From Granulicella aggregans (GTDB taxonomy: Bacteria > Acidobacteriota > Terriglobia > Terriglobales > Acidobacteriaceae), in assembly GCF_014203275.1 (NCBI RefSeq), contig NZ_JACHIP010000003.1, forward strand, positions 310,001-374,000: DNA of 64,000 bases, in the 5' to 3' direction. Position numbers and translations under genes: made by a program. The notes under the pieces were generated by a model. The model saw only the letters and a list, made by a program, of their open reading frames with translations, ran no database searches and was not told where the DNA came from. Positions 37,407 through 47,197 of the stretch are shown here, in pieces (within the stretch, counting starts at the first letter, position 1; every line of letters begins with the position of its first letter).

Positions 37407-39572
37407 ATGGGAATGTTTGGCAGGAGACTCGGCGTTTATGGGCGGACCTGCTCTGATGGGTTCCATGCGCTGGTGGTAGCAGTGGCATTTGGAGTGTTGG
37501 GAATTACAGCTCATGGTCAGACGGCACCGGCGGCTGACCCGGCAACGCAGACTCCGGCGCAGACCGCTCCTTCTACCGCGACTAGGGAGTCGCGCGATTT
37601 GAAGGCGGTGCCTCAGAAGTCAACGGTGACGGTCACTATCCCTCGCAGTTATGCGCTGGTGGTAGGGATCTCCGCCTACAAGAATCTCCCGGCAACGGCG
37701 CAGTTGGAGTTTCCGAACCGCGATGCGGAGGATATCTATGCTGCGTTGATTAGTCCCGAGGGTGGACAGTTTCCGCCGGAGAATGTTCACAAGCTGATTA
37801 ACGAGCGGGCGACGATTGCCAACATCCGGCACGAACTCGAGGTGTGGCTGCCTTCGGTGACGCAGGATAACGACCGCGTGCTGATCTACTTCGCCGGGCA
37901 TGGATTTGTGTCAGGCGGCAAGGGTTGGCTGGCGACGTACGACGTCGATCTGCACAACATCACGACGACGGCTTATCCGATGGATGGTCTGGGATCGTCG
38001 ATTGGCGGCAAGATCAAAGGCAAGTGGAAGGTGTTGATCACGGATGCCTGTCACTCGGGTGCGATCACGCCTGAAGCCGACCGGCAGCAGGTGACGCAGA
38101 CGCTGCTTGACCTGCAGAAGTCGCTATTCTCGCTGACGGCGAGCCGTGACCGTGAGCAGAGCTTCGAGAGCGATCGCTGGGGCGGTGGGCACGGGATCTT
38201 TACGTACTACGTCATCAAAGGAATCGAGGGCGAGGCGGACACCAATGGCGATGGTGTCGTCGATGCGGATGAGCTCGCGGAGTACGTGCATACCAACGTG
38301 AGGCTGGCGACCGAGGGTAGGCAGAATCCGACCAGTGAGCGCGGTAGCTTCGACCGGAACATGGTGCTGGCGTATAACCCTTCCCGTGTTAAGGGAGCGA
38401 ATCTGCCAGCGCCGCAGTTCGGAAACCTCATCATCGAGACGAACATGGATGGGGTTGAAGTGTGGGTGGATGGCAAGAGCGCCGGTGTCGTCAATAAGGG
38501 CGCGGCGCTCCGGCTGCCGGGTATCTCGCCGGGATCGCACACGATCAAGGGTGTGCATCTTGGATATGAGCCGGATGGGCCGCGTGAGGAGCAGGTCTAT
38601 CCGGGGCAGGACTCGACGGTGAGCCTGCGGATACTCATTGCGCGGCGGCCGAATCATGCGGCGACGGAAGAGTTTGACAAGGGGATTGAGTTCTACAACA
38701 AGGGTTACGAGGCGAACTACAAGAAGGCGATTGAGCACTTCGATGCGGCGATTGCGCTTGACCCGAAGTTCAGCGCGGCGATGGTGTACCTGGGACGGGC
38801 TCAGAGTGCTCTGTATGAGAACGATAAGGCGGTGGTTTCGCTGAAGGCTGCCGTCGATCTTGATCCTGACTATCAGGAAGCACGGTCGAGCTACGCCGCG
38901 GTGCTGCTGGACAGCGGCAATTTGGATGAGGCGGTACGACAGCTCGATGTGGTGACGCGTAGAGAGCCGACTCGCGGGTGGGCGTGGTATCTGCTGTCGC
39001 AGGCTTACGCGCGCAAGGACGATTTCGCCGATGGCAAGACCTCGGCCGAGAATGCCATCCGGCTGACGCCGAAAAATGCGGAAGCGCACTTCTGGCTGGC
39101 CGAGTGTATGCGGATGTTGAAGCAGCCTGCAGATGCCGAGCGCGAGTACAACACGTACCTCGCGCTTTCGAATTTTGATACAGGCATGGCAGGGCAGTTG
39201 AACTACTATCTCGCTGGCTATCTGCTGGGCATGGGTAAGAAGTCGCGAGCGACGCAGGGGGACATCTGGAAGGAACTTCGCGGGGAGGCTTACTTCGGTC
39301 TGTGCAACACCTCGTATGCACAGAAGCAGTTCGACCAGGCGATTGCGAATTGCCAGAAGGCGCTGACCTATCTGCCGAACGATCTTGGCGTGAACTACCG
39401 GCTGGGTGTGCTGTACTCGGAGAAGTTTAATCAGCAGAATCAGCTGGGGCTGTTGGCTGCGGCGAAGCTGCATTTTTCCGCGTCGATTCAATCGAACCCC
39501 GATGCGATCGAAGCTGACCGTGCGCGGAAGTATGTGAAGAACATTGATAGCGTTCTCGCGCAGGTGCAGTAA
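37407..39572 (+). CDS. Exported caspase-like (C14) protein with PEGA and TPR domains
   Basis: 721 residues from ATG 37407 (GAGGG seven bases upstream). Order: signal sequence (ALVVAVAFGVLGITAHGQ), caspase-fold domain about 80-320 with the dyad His165 (YFAGHG) and Cys215 (DACHSG), an EF-hand-like loop DTNGDGVVDADEL, a PEGA domain about 335-400 (GVEVWVDGKSAGVV, GISPGSHTI), then about eight TPRs to the end. Both catalytic residues are present, so it is likely an active Arg/Lys- or Asp-directed protease, possibly calcium-dependent. Paired with the DUF4384 protein upstream. Confidence 0.88.
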   Translation: MGMFGRRLGVYGRTCSDGFHALVVAVAFGVLGITAHGQTAPAADPATQTPAQTAPSTATRESRDLKAVPQKSTVTVTIPRSYALVVGISAYKNLPATAQLEFPNRDAEDIYAALISPEGGQFPPENVHKLINERATIANIRHELEVWLPSVTQDNDRVLIYFAGHGFVSGGKGWLATYDVDLHNITTTAYPMDGLGSSIGGKIKGKWKVLITDACHSGAITPEADRQQVTQTLLDLQKSLFSLTASRDREQSFESDRWGGGHGIFTYYVIKGIEGEADTNGDGVVDADELAEYVHTNVRLATEGRQNPTSERGSFDRNMVLAYNPSRVKGANLPAPQFGNLIIETNMDGVEVWVDGKSAGVVNKGAALRLPGISPGSHTIKGVHLGYEPDGPREEQVYPGQDSTVSLRILIARRPNHAATEEFDKGIEFYNKGYEANYKKAIEHFDAAIALDPKFSAAMVYLGRAQSALYENDKAVVSLKAAVDLDPDYQEARSSYAAVLLDSGNLDEAVRQLDVVTRREPTRGWAWYLLSQAYARKDDFADGKTSAENAIRLTPKNAEAHFWLAECMRMLKQPADAEREYNTYLALSNFDTGMAGQLNYYLAGYLLGMGKKSRATQGDIWKELRGEAYFGLCNTSYAQKQFDQAIANCQKALTYLPNDLGVNYRLGVLYSEKFNQQNQLGLLAAAKLHFSASIQSNPDAIEADRARKYVKNIDSVLAQVQ

Positions 39573-39612
39573 ACGTCGCTCCTCCGCTGTAACGAAGGAA
39601 GTATTCCTGCCA

Positions 39613-40194
39613 CTAACTGAAGAGCATGATCGCGGCGAAGAGGAAGACCGACGTGATAAGGCAAAACATCGCCGCATGAAGACGATCGCTCTTGATCTGA
39701 CGGATGAAAGCAAGGGTGAGAACGGTGTCGGCAAGGCTGGACATGAGGTCTTCGTCGGTGGCCTGCTTGAGCGATTCAAAGTAACTGATCTTCGACTCCG
39801 ACAGGATGTTGTCGTTCGGGTTGGCGAGGGTATGCTTCACCCAGTGGTGGGCCTTATTGTGGGCGATATAGAAACGGGGCTTGGCGGGCGCTCCGTTGTT
39901 GATGTGAGGCTTGACCGTGGGGAAGATGACGCGAAGGCAGACCAGGATGGAACAGACCTCGACTGCCATGAACAATGCGAAGAGAACGATATGGAGCGCT
40001 GGCTTGGAGCCGGGATGCTGAATACTGACGGCGGCCATTCCCGAGAGCAGGGTGACGCAGAAACCGGCCTTGGTATCGAGGAAACGGACTGTCTCCTGGG
40101 TGTCTTCGATGATCTGGTAGAGGAAGTAAATCCGGTTGTAGAAATCTTCGGCGTGATGGATGACCGGATCTTCAGGGCTGGCTGCTGCAGGCAT
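39613..40194 (-). CDS. Pycsar effector-like (PycTM) membrane protein, orphan
   Basis: 193 residues. An N-terminal helix ends in RFLDTKAGFCVTLLSG, the Asp-x-Lys-Ala motif at the start of the first membrane span of Pycsar TM effectors. Two adjacent spans (about 46-62 and 70-93), a cytoplasmic region with SKISYFESLKQATDEDLMSSL, then LADTVLTLAFIRQIKSDRLH and a last span (172-192). In Pycsar systems such proteins are triggered by cCMP or cUMP made by a PycC cyclase and damage the membrane. No nucleotide cyclase is encoded in this window. Convergent with the caspase-like gene, divergent from the barrel gene. Confidence 0.78.
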   Translation of the reverse strand: MPAAASPEDPVIHHAEDFYNRIYFLYQIIEDTQETVRFLDTKAGFCVTLLSGMAAVSIQHPGSKPALHIVLFALFMAVEVCSILVCLRVIFPTVKPHINNGAPAKPRFYIAHNKAHHWVKHTLANPNDNILSESKISYFESLKQATDEDLMSSLADTVLTLAFIRQIKSDRLHAAMFCLITSVFLFAAIMLFS

Positions 40195-40284
40195 AGACGG
40201 GAGTGTAGCAGGGGGGATGCGGATTGTGGTTGCGGTAGAGCCAGAGTGCCGTTAGGCTGGGTGCGAACTATTCCAGAGAGAAAG

Positions 40285-42435
40285 ATGCGATCGACAGGAA
40301 CCTTGCCTGGATGGCTGGCCCCACGGCCTACGCTGATGTGCGCTCTACTGCTGCCGCTGATGGCGTGGCCGGGCATAGCGCATGCTCAGACGGCTGAGCC
40401 TGCTGCGCCGACGGTTGAGTCGCAGCGGTCGCAGGCAGTACAGCAGAGAATTCCCCAGCAGACTGTATCGAAGGTCGGAGTCTTGCAGGGAATCGTGATG
40501 GATCAGGCGGGACGCCCACTGGTGGGAGTTGAGGTGAGGCTTCCAGGTGCTGTCGCTCCGGTGTCGACCTCCGCGGACGGGATCTTTCGCATGCTGCGGA
40601 TTTCTCCGGGAAGCTATGAGCTGACCTTTACGCCGAGGGGTGGAGTCGCGACGCGACGGCAGGGTGTGGAGATTCATGCGGGCGAGGTGCTGTCGATCGA
40701 GGTGCATCTGACGGTCGCGGACAAGGGAGCAATCTTCGCGTTACCACAGACTCCTGCCGAAGTGCTGGCTGATACGAACTACAAGGAGCTGAGCCGAAGA
40801 CCGGATGCGGATGGCGCGGTGGTTGCGGCCCCGCTCGAAAACATACTGCCGGAAGCGGCTTACTTTCAACCGAAGCCGGACCGGTGGAATGCGTCGATGC
40901 CGAACTACCACCGCTACAATCTGGGCGATGAGACGCCGTTTGTGCTGGGGCACTGGTACGACCCGTTCAATCGCAACCGGTTGAAGGCGGACAAGCCGCT
41001 GTTCGGCAAAACATTCTTCAGCCTGACGGCGGACAGCATCACAGCGCTCGAGGGTAAGCGGCTACCGACACCGGCGGGGCAGTCTACTTCGAGTGTGAAT
41101 GAACCGGACTTCTTCGGGCGTGGCGGGCAGTTTTTCCTCGCGCAGACTTTCCGGTTCAGCTTCGATCTGTTTCACGGAGACACGTCGGCGTTCCGGCCTG
41201 TGGACTGGCGAATTCGCGTAACTCCGGCGGCAAATATCAACTACCTGAACGCACGGGAGAACCAGGTAGTGAGTCCGGTCGTGACGAATGGAACAACCCG
41301 GTTGGACGGTCATGTCGGACTGCAGGAAGCTTTTGGCGAGGTGAAGGTCGCGGACGTCGGGCCGAACTACGACTTCATGAATGTACGCGTCGGCATTCAA
41401 GCCTTCGTCTCGGACTTTCGCGGATTCGTCTTCGCCGACGAGCAGCCTGGTGTGAGAGTCTTCGGCAATCTTCTGTCCAACCGCATTCAATACAACTTCG
41501 CGATGTTCGACCTGCTGGAGAAGGACACCAACAGCGGGCTGAATACCTTTCATCGGCGCGGTCGCGAGGTGGCAGTCGCAAACGTCTTCATCCAGGACTT
41601 TATCGCAAAGGGATACACGACGGAGTTTAGCTACCACTTTCAACGCGACAACAATTCGTTGCAATACAACGATAACGGCGTAATTGTGCGTCCCGCCCCG
41701 ATTGGAACAATCGCGCCGCATCGCATCGACGCGGATTACATGGGATGGACGGGGGATGGGCATATCGGGAAGCTGAACCTGACGCATGCGTTCTACGAGG
41801 TGCTTGGCAACGATTCGTTCAGCCAGATTGCAGCGCAGAAGACAGGAATCAATGCGCAGTTTGCGGCGGTGGAGCTCTCGGTCGATCGTGACTATATGCG
41901 TTTCCGGACTTCGTTCCTGTATGCCTCGGGCGATGGCAAGGTGCGGGACGGCACGGCGCGCGGTTTCAGCTCGATTGTGGATGGCGTGGCGTTTGCTGGC
42001 GGCGAGTTCAGCTTTTTCAATCGCGAGGGCATTCCGTTGACACGCGCCGGCGTTGCGTTGACCGCTCCAGATAGCTTTTTGCCGGACTTGCGTTCAAGCA
42101 AGGATGAGGGTCAGTCGAACTTCGTGAACCCTGGAATTTTCCTCTATAACGCGGGCTTGGATGTAGATGTGTTGCCCACTCTGAAGTTTGTAGCGAATAC
42201 GAACTTCATGCAGTTCGATCGTACGGAGTCGCTGGAATTTCTGCTGCAACAGAACGGTATTCGCCGTACTATTGGCGTGGACTCTGGGGCGGGTTTTATC
42301 TATCGTCCGTTCCTCAACGACAACGTGATTATCCATGCGGGCGCAACCGACCTCGTGCCCCTGCGAGGGCTGCGGGATATCTATACGAGCCAGACGTTGA
42401 TCTCGGTGTTTGGGTTGGTGAAGTTTCAGTTTTAG
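40285..42435 (+). CDS. Outer-membrane barrel protein with carboxypeptidase-regulatory-like domain
   Basis: 716 residues from ATG 40285; the frame is open upstream but that part is antisense to the PycTM-like gene. Signal peptide ending GIAHAQ. A CarboxypepD_reg-like domain (about 55-130: VLQGIVMDQAGRPLVGVEVR, SADGIFRMLRISPGSYELTF) precedes about 550 residues of alternating strands ending in LVKFQF, an outer-membrane C-terminus. No obvious TonB box or plug. The decaheme cytochrome gene begins 36 bases later, so the two are almost surely co-transcribed, and this may be its outer-membrane porin partner. Confidence 0.82.
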   Translation: MRSTGTLPGWLAPRPTLMCALLLPLMAWPGIAHAQTAEPAAPTVESQRSQAVQQRIPQQTVSKVGVLQGIVMDQAGRPLVGVEVRLPGAVAPVSTSADGIFRMLRISPGSYELTFTPRGGVATRRQGVEIHAGEVLSIEVHLTVADKGAIFALPQTPAEVLADTNYKELSRRPDADGAVVAAPLENILPEAAYFQPKPDRWNASMPNYHRYNLGDETPFVLGHWYDPFNRNRLKADKPLFGKTFFSLTADSITALEGKRLPTPAGQSTSSVNEPDFFGRGGQFFLAQTFRFSFDLFHGDTSAFRPVDWRIRVTPAANINYLNARENQVVSPVVTNGTTRLDGHVGLQEAFGEVKVADVGPNYDFMNVRVGIQAFVSDFRGFVFADEQPGVRVFGNLLSNRIQYNFAMFDLLEKDTNSGLNTFHRRGREVAVANVFIQDFIAKGYTTEFSYHFQRDNNSLQYNDNGVIVRPAPIGTIAPHRIDADYMGWTGDGHIGKLNLTHAFYEVLGNDSFSQIAAQKTGINAQFAAVELSVDRDYMRFRTSFLYASGDGKVRDGTARGFSSIVDGVAFAGGEFSFFNREGIPLTRAGVALTAPDSFLPDLRSSKDEGQSNFVNPGIFLYNAGLDVDVLPTLKFVANTNFMQFDRTESLEFLLQQNGIRRTIGVDSGAGFIYRPFLNDNVIIHAGATDLVPLRGLRDIYTSQTLISVFGLVKFQF

Positions 42436-42471
42436 TAGCGGGCATAGTTTGCAAGTCTTTGGTTTGGAGAG

Positions 42472-45400
42472 TTGATGGAGTTGCGCAAGGTCATCTCGTC
42501 GGGTTCTCGCCGCATGGCACAGTGGGCAGTGCTGGCGGTTGCTTCCGCTGGTTTTGCGGGAGCCGTGATCGCGAATCTTCCGATGAAGTGGGTCTTCGCG
42601 CAGTCGGAGGCGGCGAAGCCTGTGATCCCGGCGCAGAGCACACCTGCTCCGCCACCGTTGTCGCCAGAGCCCTTGCGGATCAAGCTGCGGCCAACGATTC
42701 AGACGGAGACGGCGGAGCAGGCGAAGCTTGCGAGCGTCGGTTGCATGAGCTGCCATACGGGCATCGAGCACCCCAACATGCATGCGGAGGACACGGTCGT
42801 GCTGGGATGCACGGACTGCCACGGCGGGAACTCCGATGTGATGTCGACGCACCGACCTGGGACGGATGAGTATGCGGATGAGGAGCAGAAGGCGCATGTG
42901 CAGCCAAGATTCCCTGAGGACCTGGCGCAGGGTGGGCATCCGGTGCGGCCTTACGTGCGATGGCTGAAAGAGCGCTACGAGTTTGTAAAGTTTTCCGATC
43001 CCGGCGATCTCCGCGTCGCGCCGGAGACGTGCGGAGGATGCCACGCAGCCGAGACGCGCAACGTGAAGAACAGCATGATGACGCATGGCGCCATGCTGTG
43101 GGGCGCGGCGCTCTATAACAATGGGGCTTATCCATTGAAGAATCCGCACTTCGGCGAGGCTTATGACGTCAACGGCAAGCCGGAGCGGCTGCGCAGCTTT
43201 CCTCCGCCAACGCCGGAGGAGACGAAGCTCAAAGGTGTGCTGCCGTATCTCGATCCGCTGCAGCGGTGGGAGTACTCTCAGCCGGGCAATCTGCTGAGAG
43301 CGTTTGAGCGTGGCGGCGGGCCGAGATCAGAGATTGGAATTCCCGAGCGCGAAGAGGAGCCAGGCAAGCCGGACACGAAGTTGAGCGATCGCGGCCTGGG
43401 TACGGAGCTACGGACTGATCCTGTGTTTCTAGGGCTGCAGAAGACGAGGCTGCTCGATCCGCTGCTGTCGATGCCGGGAACGAATGACGAGCCGGGAGAC
43501 TATCGCGGCGCGGGCTGCTCGGGTTGTCATGTGTTGTATGCGAACGACCGCGATCCGCAGCACTCGGCGGCAATTGCGAAGTATGGCAATGCGGGGCTCA
43601 GCATCAGCAACGATAAGACGGCGAACAAGGAAGAGAGCGGACATCCGCTGCAGCACACCTTCCAGAAGGACATACCTTCTTCGAGCTGCATGGTGTGCCA
43701 TGTGCATCCGGGAACGAACATGGTGGTCTCGTACTACGGCATGACGTGGTGGGACAACGAAGCCGATGGCAAGACGATGTATCCGGCCAAGCAGCAGAAT
43801 CCGAGCGAGCAGGATTTGCATGATGTGCGGGTGCGCAATCCTGAGGGCAGTGCGCCGCGTGGGCTGTGGGCTGATCCTGAGTTTCTAAAGACGGTGGGGA
43901 CGCCGGAGTTCAATAAAAATCTAAAAGACACGCAGTTTGCGGACTTCCACTCGCATGGATGGATCTTCCGCAAAGTGTACAAGCGCGATCGCAAGGGCGA
44001 GTTGCTGGACAAGGACGACAAGATCGTTTCGTCGGAAGACCCCGAGGCGCTGGGCAAGGCAGTGCATCTTGCCGACATCCACCTCGAGAAAGGCATGCAC
44101 TGCATCGACTGCCATTTTACGCAGGATGTGCATGGCAACGGCAAGCTGTACGGCGAGACGCGGAATGCGGTTGAGATTGGCTGCCAGGACTGCCATGGTT
44201 CGATCTATAAGAAGGCTCTGCTGACGACGAGCGGGCCGGCGTCGGCCAACGATGCGTCATCGAACCTGTTGCGGATGCGGACGCCGTTCAAGCAGGCGCG
44301 GTTCTACTGGCGCGAAGGCAAGCTGTGGCAGCGCTCGAACGTGGAAGAGAAGGTCGAGTGGGAGGTCGTGCAGACGGTCGATACCATCACTCCCGGCAAT
44401 CCGCACTACAGCGAGAAGGCGCGCTACGCGAAGACGATGCAGAAGGACGGTGTGACCTGGGGTGCGGCTGATCCGATTGCGGAGATGGCGCACAGCGACA
44501 AGCGGATGACCTGCCAGAGCTGCCACTCGTCGTGGACGACGAGCTGCTTTGGATGCCATCTTTCAATGTCGGCGAACCAGAAGATGCCGATGTTGCACAA
44601 CGAAGGCGAATCGACGCGCAACTGGACCGCCTATAACTTTCAGGTGCTGCGCGACGATGTGTACATGCTGGGCATCGATGGTACGGTGACCGGGAATAAG
44701 GTGTCGCCGGTAAGGTCAGCCTGCGCGGTGGTGGTGAGCTCGCAGAATGCCAACCGGAACTGGATCTATCAGACGCAGCAGACGGTCTCCTCTCCGGGCT
44801 TCAGTGGCGAGGCCTTCAGCACGTATGTACCGCATACGGTCCGTGGCAAGGAGACCAAGGGCTGTACGGACTGCCATGTCTCGAGCAAGGGCGATAACAA
44901 TGCGTGGATGTCCCAACTGCTGGTGCAAGGAACGAACTTCTTGAACTTCATGGGCAAATACGTCTACGTAGCGCGCGGCGACCATGGCTTCTCAGCGGTG
45001 CCCGTCGCAGCCAGCACGGAGCCTCCAGTGATCGCGGGTAGCGACTTCCAGAAACTGGCGTATCCCTCGGACTACAAGAAGTTTGTCGATGGCGGAAGGA
45101 TCATCAAGGGCGGATCGAGCCACGAGGGTGACGAGGTGCTCGAGGTACAACTGCGCGGCGAGTATCTTTATGCAGCGATGGGCAAGGGCGGGTTCCGCGT
45201 CTTCGATGTCGCGAACGTCGATGTGAAGGACGACTCGGAGCATCTGCAGACTGCGCCGGTCTCTCCGCTGAGCCAGCGGTTCTATGTGAAGACGAAGTTT
45301 GCGACGTCGATTGCGTCGCCTTCGACGCTGGCGCTTGATCCGCTGCGGACGCAGGTTGCGGAGAACGAAGAACAGGGGATCGCGCCGCTGTATGCGTTCC

Positions 45401-46299
45401 TATATGTCGCGGACAAGTACGAAGGTCTCATCGTCGTGGGTAACGGAGCGAAGGGCGTTGGCACGTTGCTCGACGGAGACCCGCGAAACAACGTGTTGCA
45501 CCGGGAACTCACGTTCAATCCGAACGGCATTTTGGACGGTGCGCGACGGATCACGATTGGGGGGACCAAGGCGTACATCCTCGCGAATAAGGGGTTGATT
45601 ATTGTGGAGCTGGCTGACCCGCTGCATCCCAAGGTGATCGCCGAGGTGCCCGAGGTGCATGACGGACGCGGCGTGGCGATACAGTTCCGCTATGCGTTCG
45701 TGGTGGATGCGGAGGGGTTGAAGGTCTTCGACGTAACCATGCCGGAGAAGATCAGGCGCGTGGGCGAGACGGTGCCGTTTGCCGATGCGCGCAATGTCTA
45801 TGTGGCGCGAACGTATGCGTATGTGTCGGCGGGCAAGGATGGGATCGGCATCGTCGATGTTGAGAAGCCGGAGCACGCTTCCTTCGTGCAGAACTTCAAT
45901 GCCGATGGGCAACTGAATGATGTAAATGACCTTAAGATTGGCATGGTGAGCTCGAGCCAGTTTGCCTTCGTCGCCGATGGCAAGAACGGGATGCGGATCG
46001 TTCAGTTGTTCTCGCCGGGGACGCAGCGAAACTTCTACGGGTTCAGTCCGCTCCCGGTGCCGGAGTTGATCGCAACGCAGCCGATGCGCGGAAGGGCACT
46101 GGCGATCTCGAAGGGGATCGATCGCGACCGGGCTGTGGATGAGGAAGGGAACCAGCTTGCCGTCTTTGGGCGGCGTGGTGCGCGGCCCTTCAACGGTGAG
46201 GAGATGCGGAGGATGTATCTGCGGGCCGGGGAGCTGTATACGGTGACCGATGAGCCGCCGGGACCTGCGGTCGGCTCGACGATGATGACAAAGCGGTAG
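42472..46299 (+). CDS. Decaheme c-type cytochrome fused to an LVIVD beta-propeller
   Basis: 1275 residues. N-terminal membrane anchor or signal (about 15-35). Ten CxxCH haem sites start at residues 91, 113, 187, 349, 406, 544, 571, 681, 692 and 798 (CMSCH, CTDCH, CGGCH, CSGCH, CMVCH, CIDCH, CQDCH, CQSCH, CFGCH, CTDCH). From about 860 the chain is an LVIVD-type propeller: YLYAAMGKGGFRVFDVAN, AYILANKGLIIVELADP, YAFVVDAEGLKVFDV, YAYVSAGKDGIGIVDVE and FAFVADGKNGMRIVQL. Located outside the cytoplasm; likely electron transfer at or beyond the outer membrane. Operon with the barrel gene. Confidence 0.9.
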   Translation: MMELRKVISSGSRRMAQWAVLAVASAGFAGAVIANLPMKWVFAQSEAAKPVIPAQSTPAPPPLSPEPLRIKLRPTIQTETAEQAKLASVGCMSCHTGIEHPNMHAEDTVVLGCTDCHGGNSDVMSTHRPGTDEYADEEQKAHVQPRFPEDLAQGGHPVRPYVRWLKERYEFVKFSDPGDLRVAPETCGGCHAAETRNVKNSMMTHGAMLWGAALYNNGAYPLKNPHFGEAYDVNGKPERLRSFPPPTPEETKLKGVLPYLDPLQRWEYSQPGNLLRAFERGGGPRSEIGIPEREEEPGKPDTKLSDRGLGTELRTDPVFLGLQKTRLLDPLLSMPGTNDEPGDYRGAGCSGCHVLYANDRDPQHSAAIAKYGNAGLSISNDKTANKEESGHPLQHTFQKDIPSSSCMVCHVHPGTNMVVSYYGMTWWDNEADGKTMYPAKQQNPSEQDLHDVRVRNPEGSAPRGLWADPEFLKTVGTPEFNKNLKDTQFADFHSHGWIFRKVYKRDRKGELLDKDDKIVSSEDPEALGKAVHLADIHLEKGMHCIDCHFTQDVHGNGKLYGETRNAVEIGCQDCHGSIYKKALLTTSGPASANDASSNLLRMRTPFKQARFYWREGKLWQRSNVEEKVEWEVVQTVDTITPGNPHYSEKARYAKTMQKDGVTWGAADPIAEMAHSDKRMTCQSCHSSWTTSCFGCHLSMSANQKMPMLHNEGESTRNWTAYNFQVLRDDVYMLGIDGTVTGNKVSPVRSACAVVVSSQNANRNWIYQTQQTVSSPGFSGEAFSTYVPHTVRGKETKGCTDCHVSSKGDNNAWMSQLLVQGTNFLNFMGKYVYVARGDHGFSAVPVAASTEPPVIAGSDFQKLAYPSDYKKFVDGGRIIKGGSSHEGDEVLEVQLRGEYLYAAMGKGGFRVFDVANVDVKDDSEHLQTAPVSPLSQRFYVKTKFATSIASPSTLALDPLRTQVAENEEQGIAPLYAFLYVADKYEGLIVVGNGAKGVGTLLDGDPRNNVLHRELTFNPNGILDGARRITIGGTKAYILANKGLIIVELADPLHPKVIAEVPEVHDGRGVAIQFRYAFVVDAEGLKVFDVTMPEKIRRVGETVPFADARNVYVARTYAYVSAGKDGIGIVDVEKPEHASFVQNFNADGQLNDVNDLKIGMVSSSQFAFVADGKNGMRIVQLFSPGTQRNFYGFSPLPVPELIATQPMRGRALAISKGIDRDRAVDEEGNQLAVFGRRGARPFNGEEMRRMYLRAGELYTVTDEPPGPAVGSTMMTKR

Positions 46300-46347
46300 G
46301 GCGTTGTACGTTGCGAGTTTTACGTACAACTCACAACGTACAACGCC
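46300..46347. terminator. Bidirectional terminator between the decaheme gene and rph
   Basis: Arms GGCGTTGTACGTTG (46300-46313) and CAACGTACAACGCC (46334-46347), then after one mismatch GAGTT/AACTC, and an 8-base loop. It fills the space between convergent genes. Confidence 0.75.
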
Positions 46348-46353
46348 TTCCAG

Positions 46354-47130
46354 CTAGACCGCCTTTGCCAGCGCGGTTTGCTGAAGCTCAAGAAGCGAGC
46401 GGATGCCGGATTCGGCGAGATCGAGCATCTGGGTGAGTTGGGCGCGAGTGTAGGGGGCTTTCTCGGCGGTGGCCTGGGTCTCGACGAGGCCGCCGGATGC
46501 GAGCATGACCACGTTCATATCGACGTCGGCACGGGAGTCTTCCTCGTAGCAGAGGTCCAGCAGGACGTTGCCGTCGACGATGCCGACCGAGGTCGCCGCG
46601 ACCATCTGGGTCAAGGGCGAAGACTTCAGAGTTCCTGCGGCGACGAGCTTCTGCAGCGCGATGGCGAGGGCAAGCGAGGCTCCGGTGATGGCGGCGGTGC
46701 GGGTGCCACCGTCGGCCTGGAGGACGTCGCAGTCGAGGATGACGGTGCGTTCGCCGAGAGCCTTCATGTCTACTACGGACCTGAGGCTTCTTCCAATTAG
46801 CCGCTGGATCTCATGGGTGCGGCCGGTGACCTTACCGCGTTCGGACTCACGCGCGGTGCGGGTCAGGGTGGCGCGGGGCAGCATGCCGTACTCGGCGGTG
46901 ACCCAGCCGCGGCCGGAGTTACGCAGCCAGCCGGGGACGCCTTGCTCGATCGTCGCGTTGCAGAGGACGCGGGTGTTGCCGCACTCGATCAGGACGGAGC
47001 CTTCAGGCATCGCGGTAAAACCGGGGTTTAGGACGGTGGGGCGAAGCTCTGAGGCGGAGCGATTGCCGGGACGATAGACCCTGGTTTCGGATACAGTGTG
47101 CTCGGCTTCAGTGGAGATTGCGGATGTCAT
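46354..47130 (-). CDS. rph: Ribonuclease PH
   Basis: Phosphorolytic 3'-5' exoribonuclease that trims tRNA precursors. 258 residues from ATG 47130; the frame is open for 67 more codons upstream, but these cover the operator array and are not coding. Core motifs: [67 protein letters not shown] and [19 protein letters not shown]. Length fits the family (about 240-260). Confidence 0.97.
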   Translation of the reverse strand: MTSAISTEAEHTVSETRVYRPGNRSASELRPTVLNPGFTAMPEGSVLIECGNTRVLCNATIEQGVPGWLRNSGRGWVTAEYGMLPRATLTRTARESERGKVTGRTHEIQRLIGRSLRSVVDMKALGERTVILDCDVLQADGGTRTAAITGASLALAIALQKLVAAGTLKSSPLTQMVAATSVGIVDGNVLLDLCYEEDSRADVDMNVVMLASGGLVETQATAEKAPYTRAQLTQMLDLAESGIRSLLELQQTALAKAV

Positions 47131-47197
47131 TCTTGCGATTATAGTGGCGCACTCAAAGGCGAGCTGGATGACGGGCGAGGGGAAACAGGTGCGGGCG

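Noticed and set aside
38124..39779. 551-codon antisense frame opposite the caspase-like gene
   Set aside because: Arg/His/Leu-rich shadow composition; the plus strand encodes clear caspase, PEGA and TPR domains.
36617..40194. A full defence island (Pycsar plus caspase)
   Set aside because: No nucleotide cyclase, CARD, gasdermin or toxin gene is present and the caspase-like protein is exported, so only single orphan-like components are claimed.
39544..40284. N-terminal extension of the barrel protein frame
   Set aside because: It is antisense to the PycTM-like gene; a normal signal peptide begins at ATG 40285.
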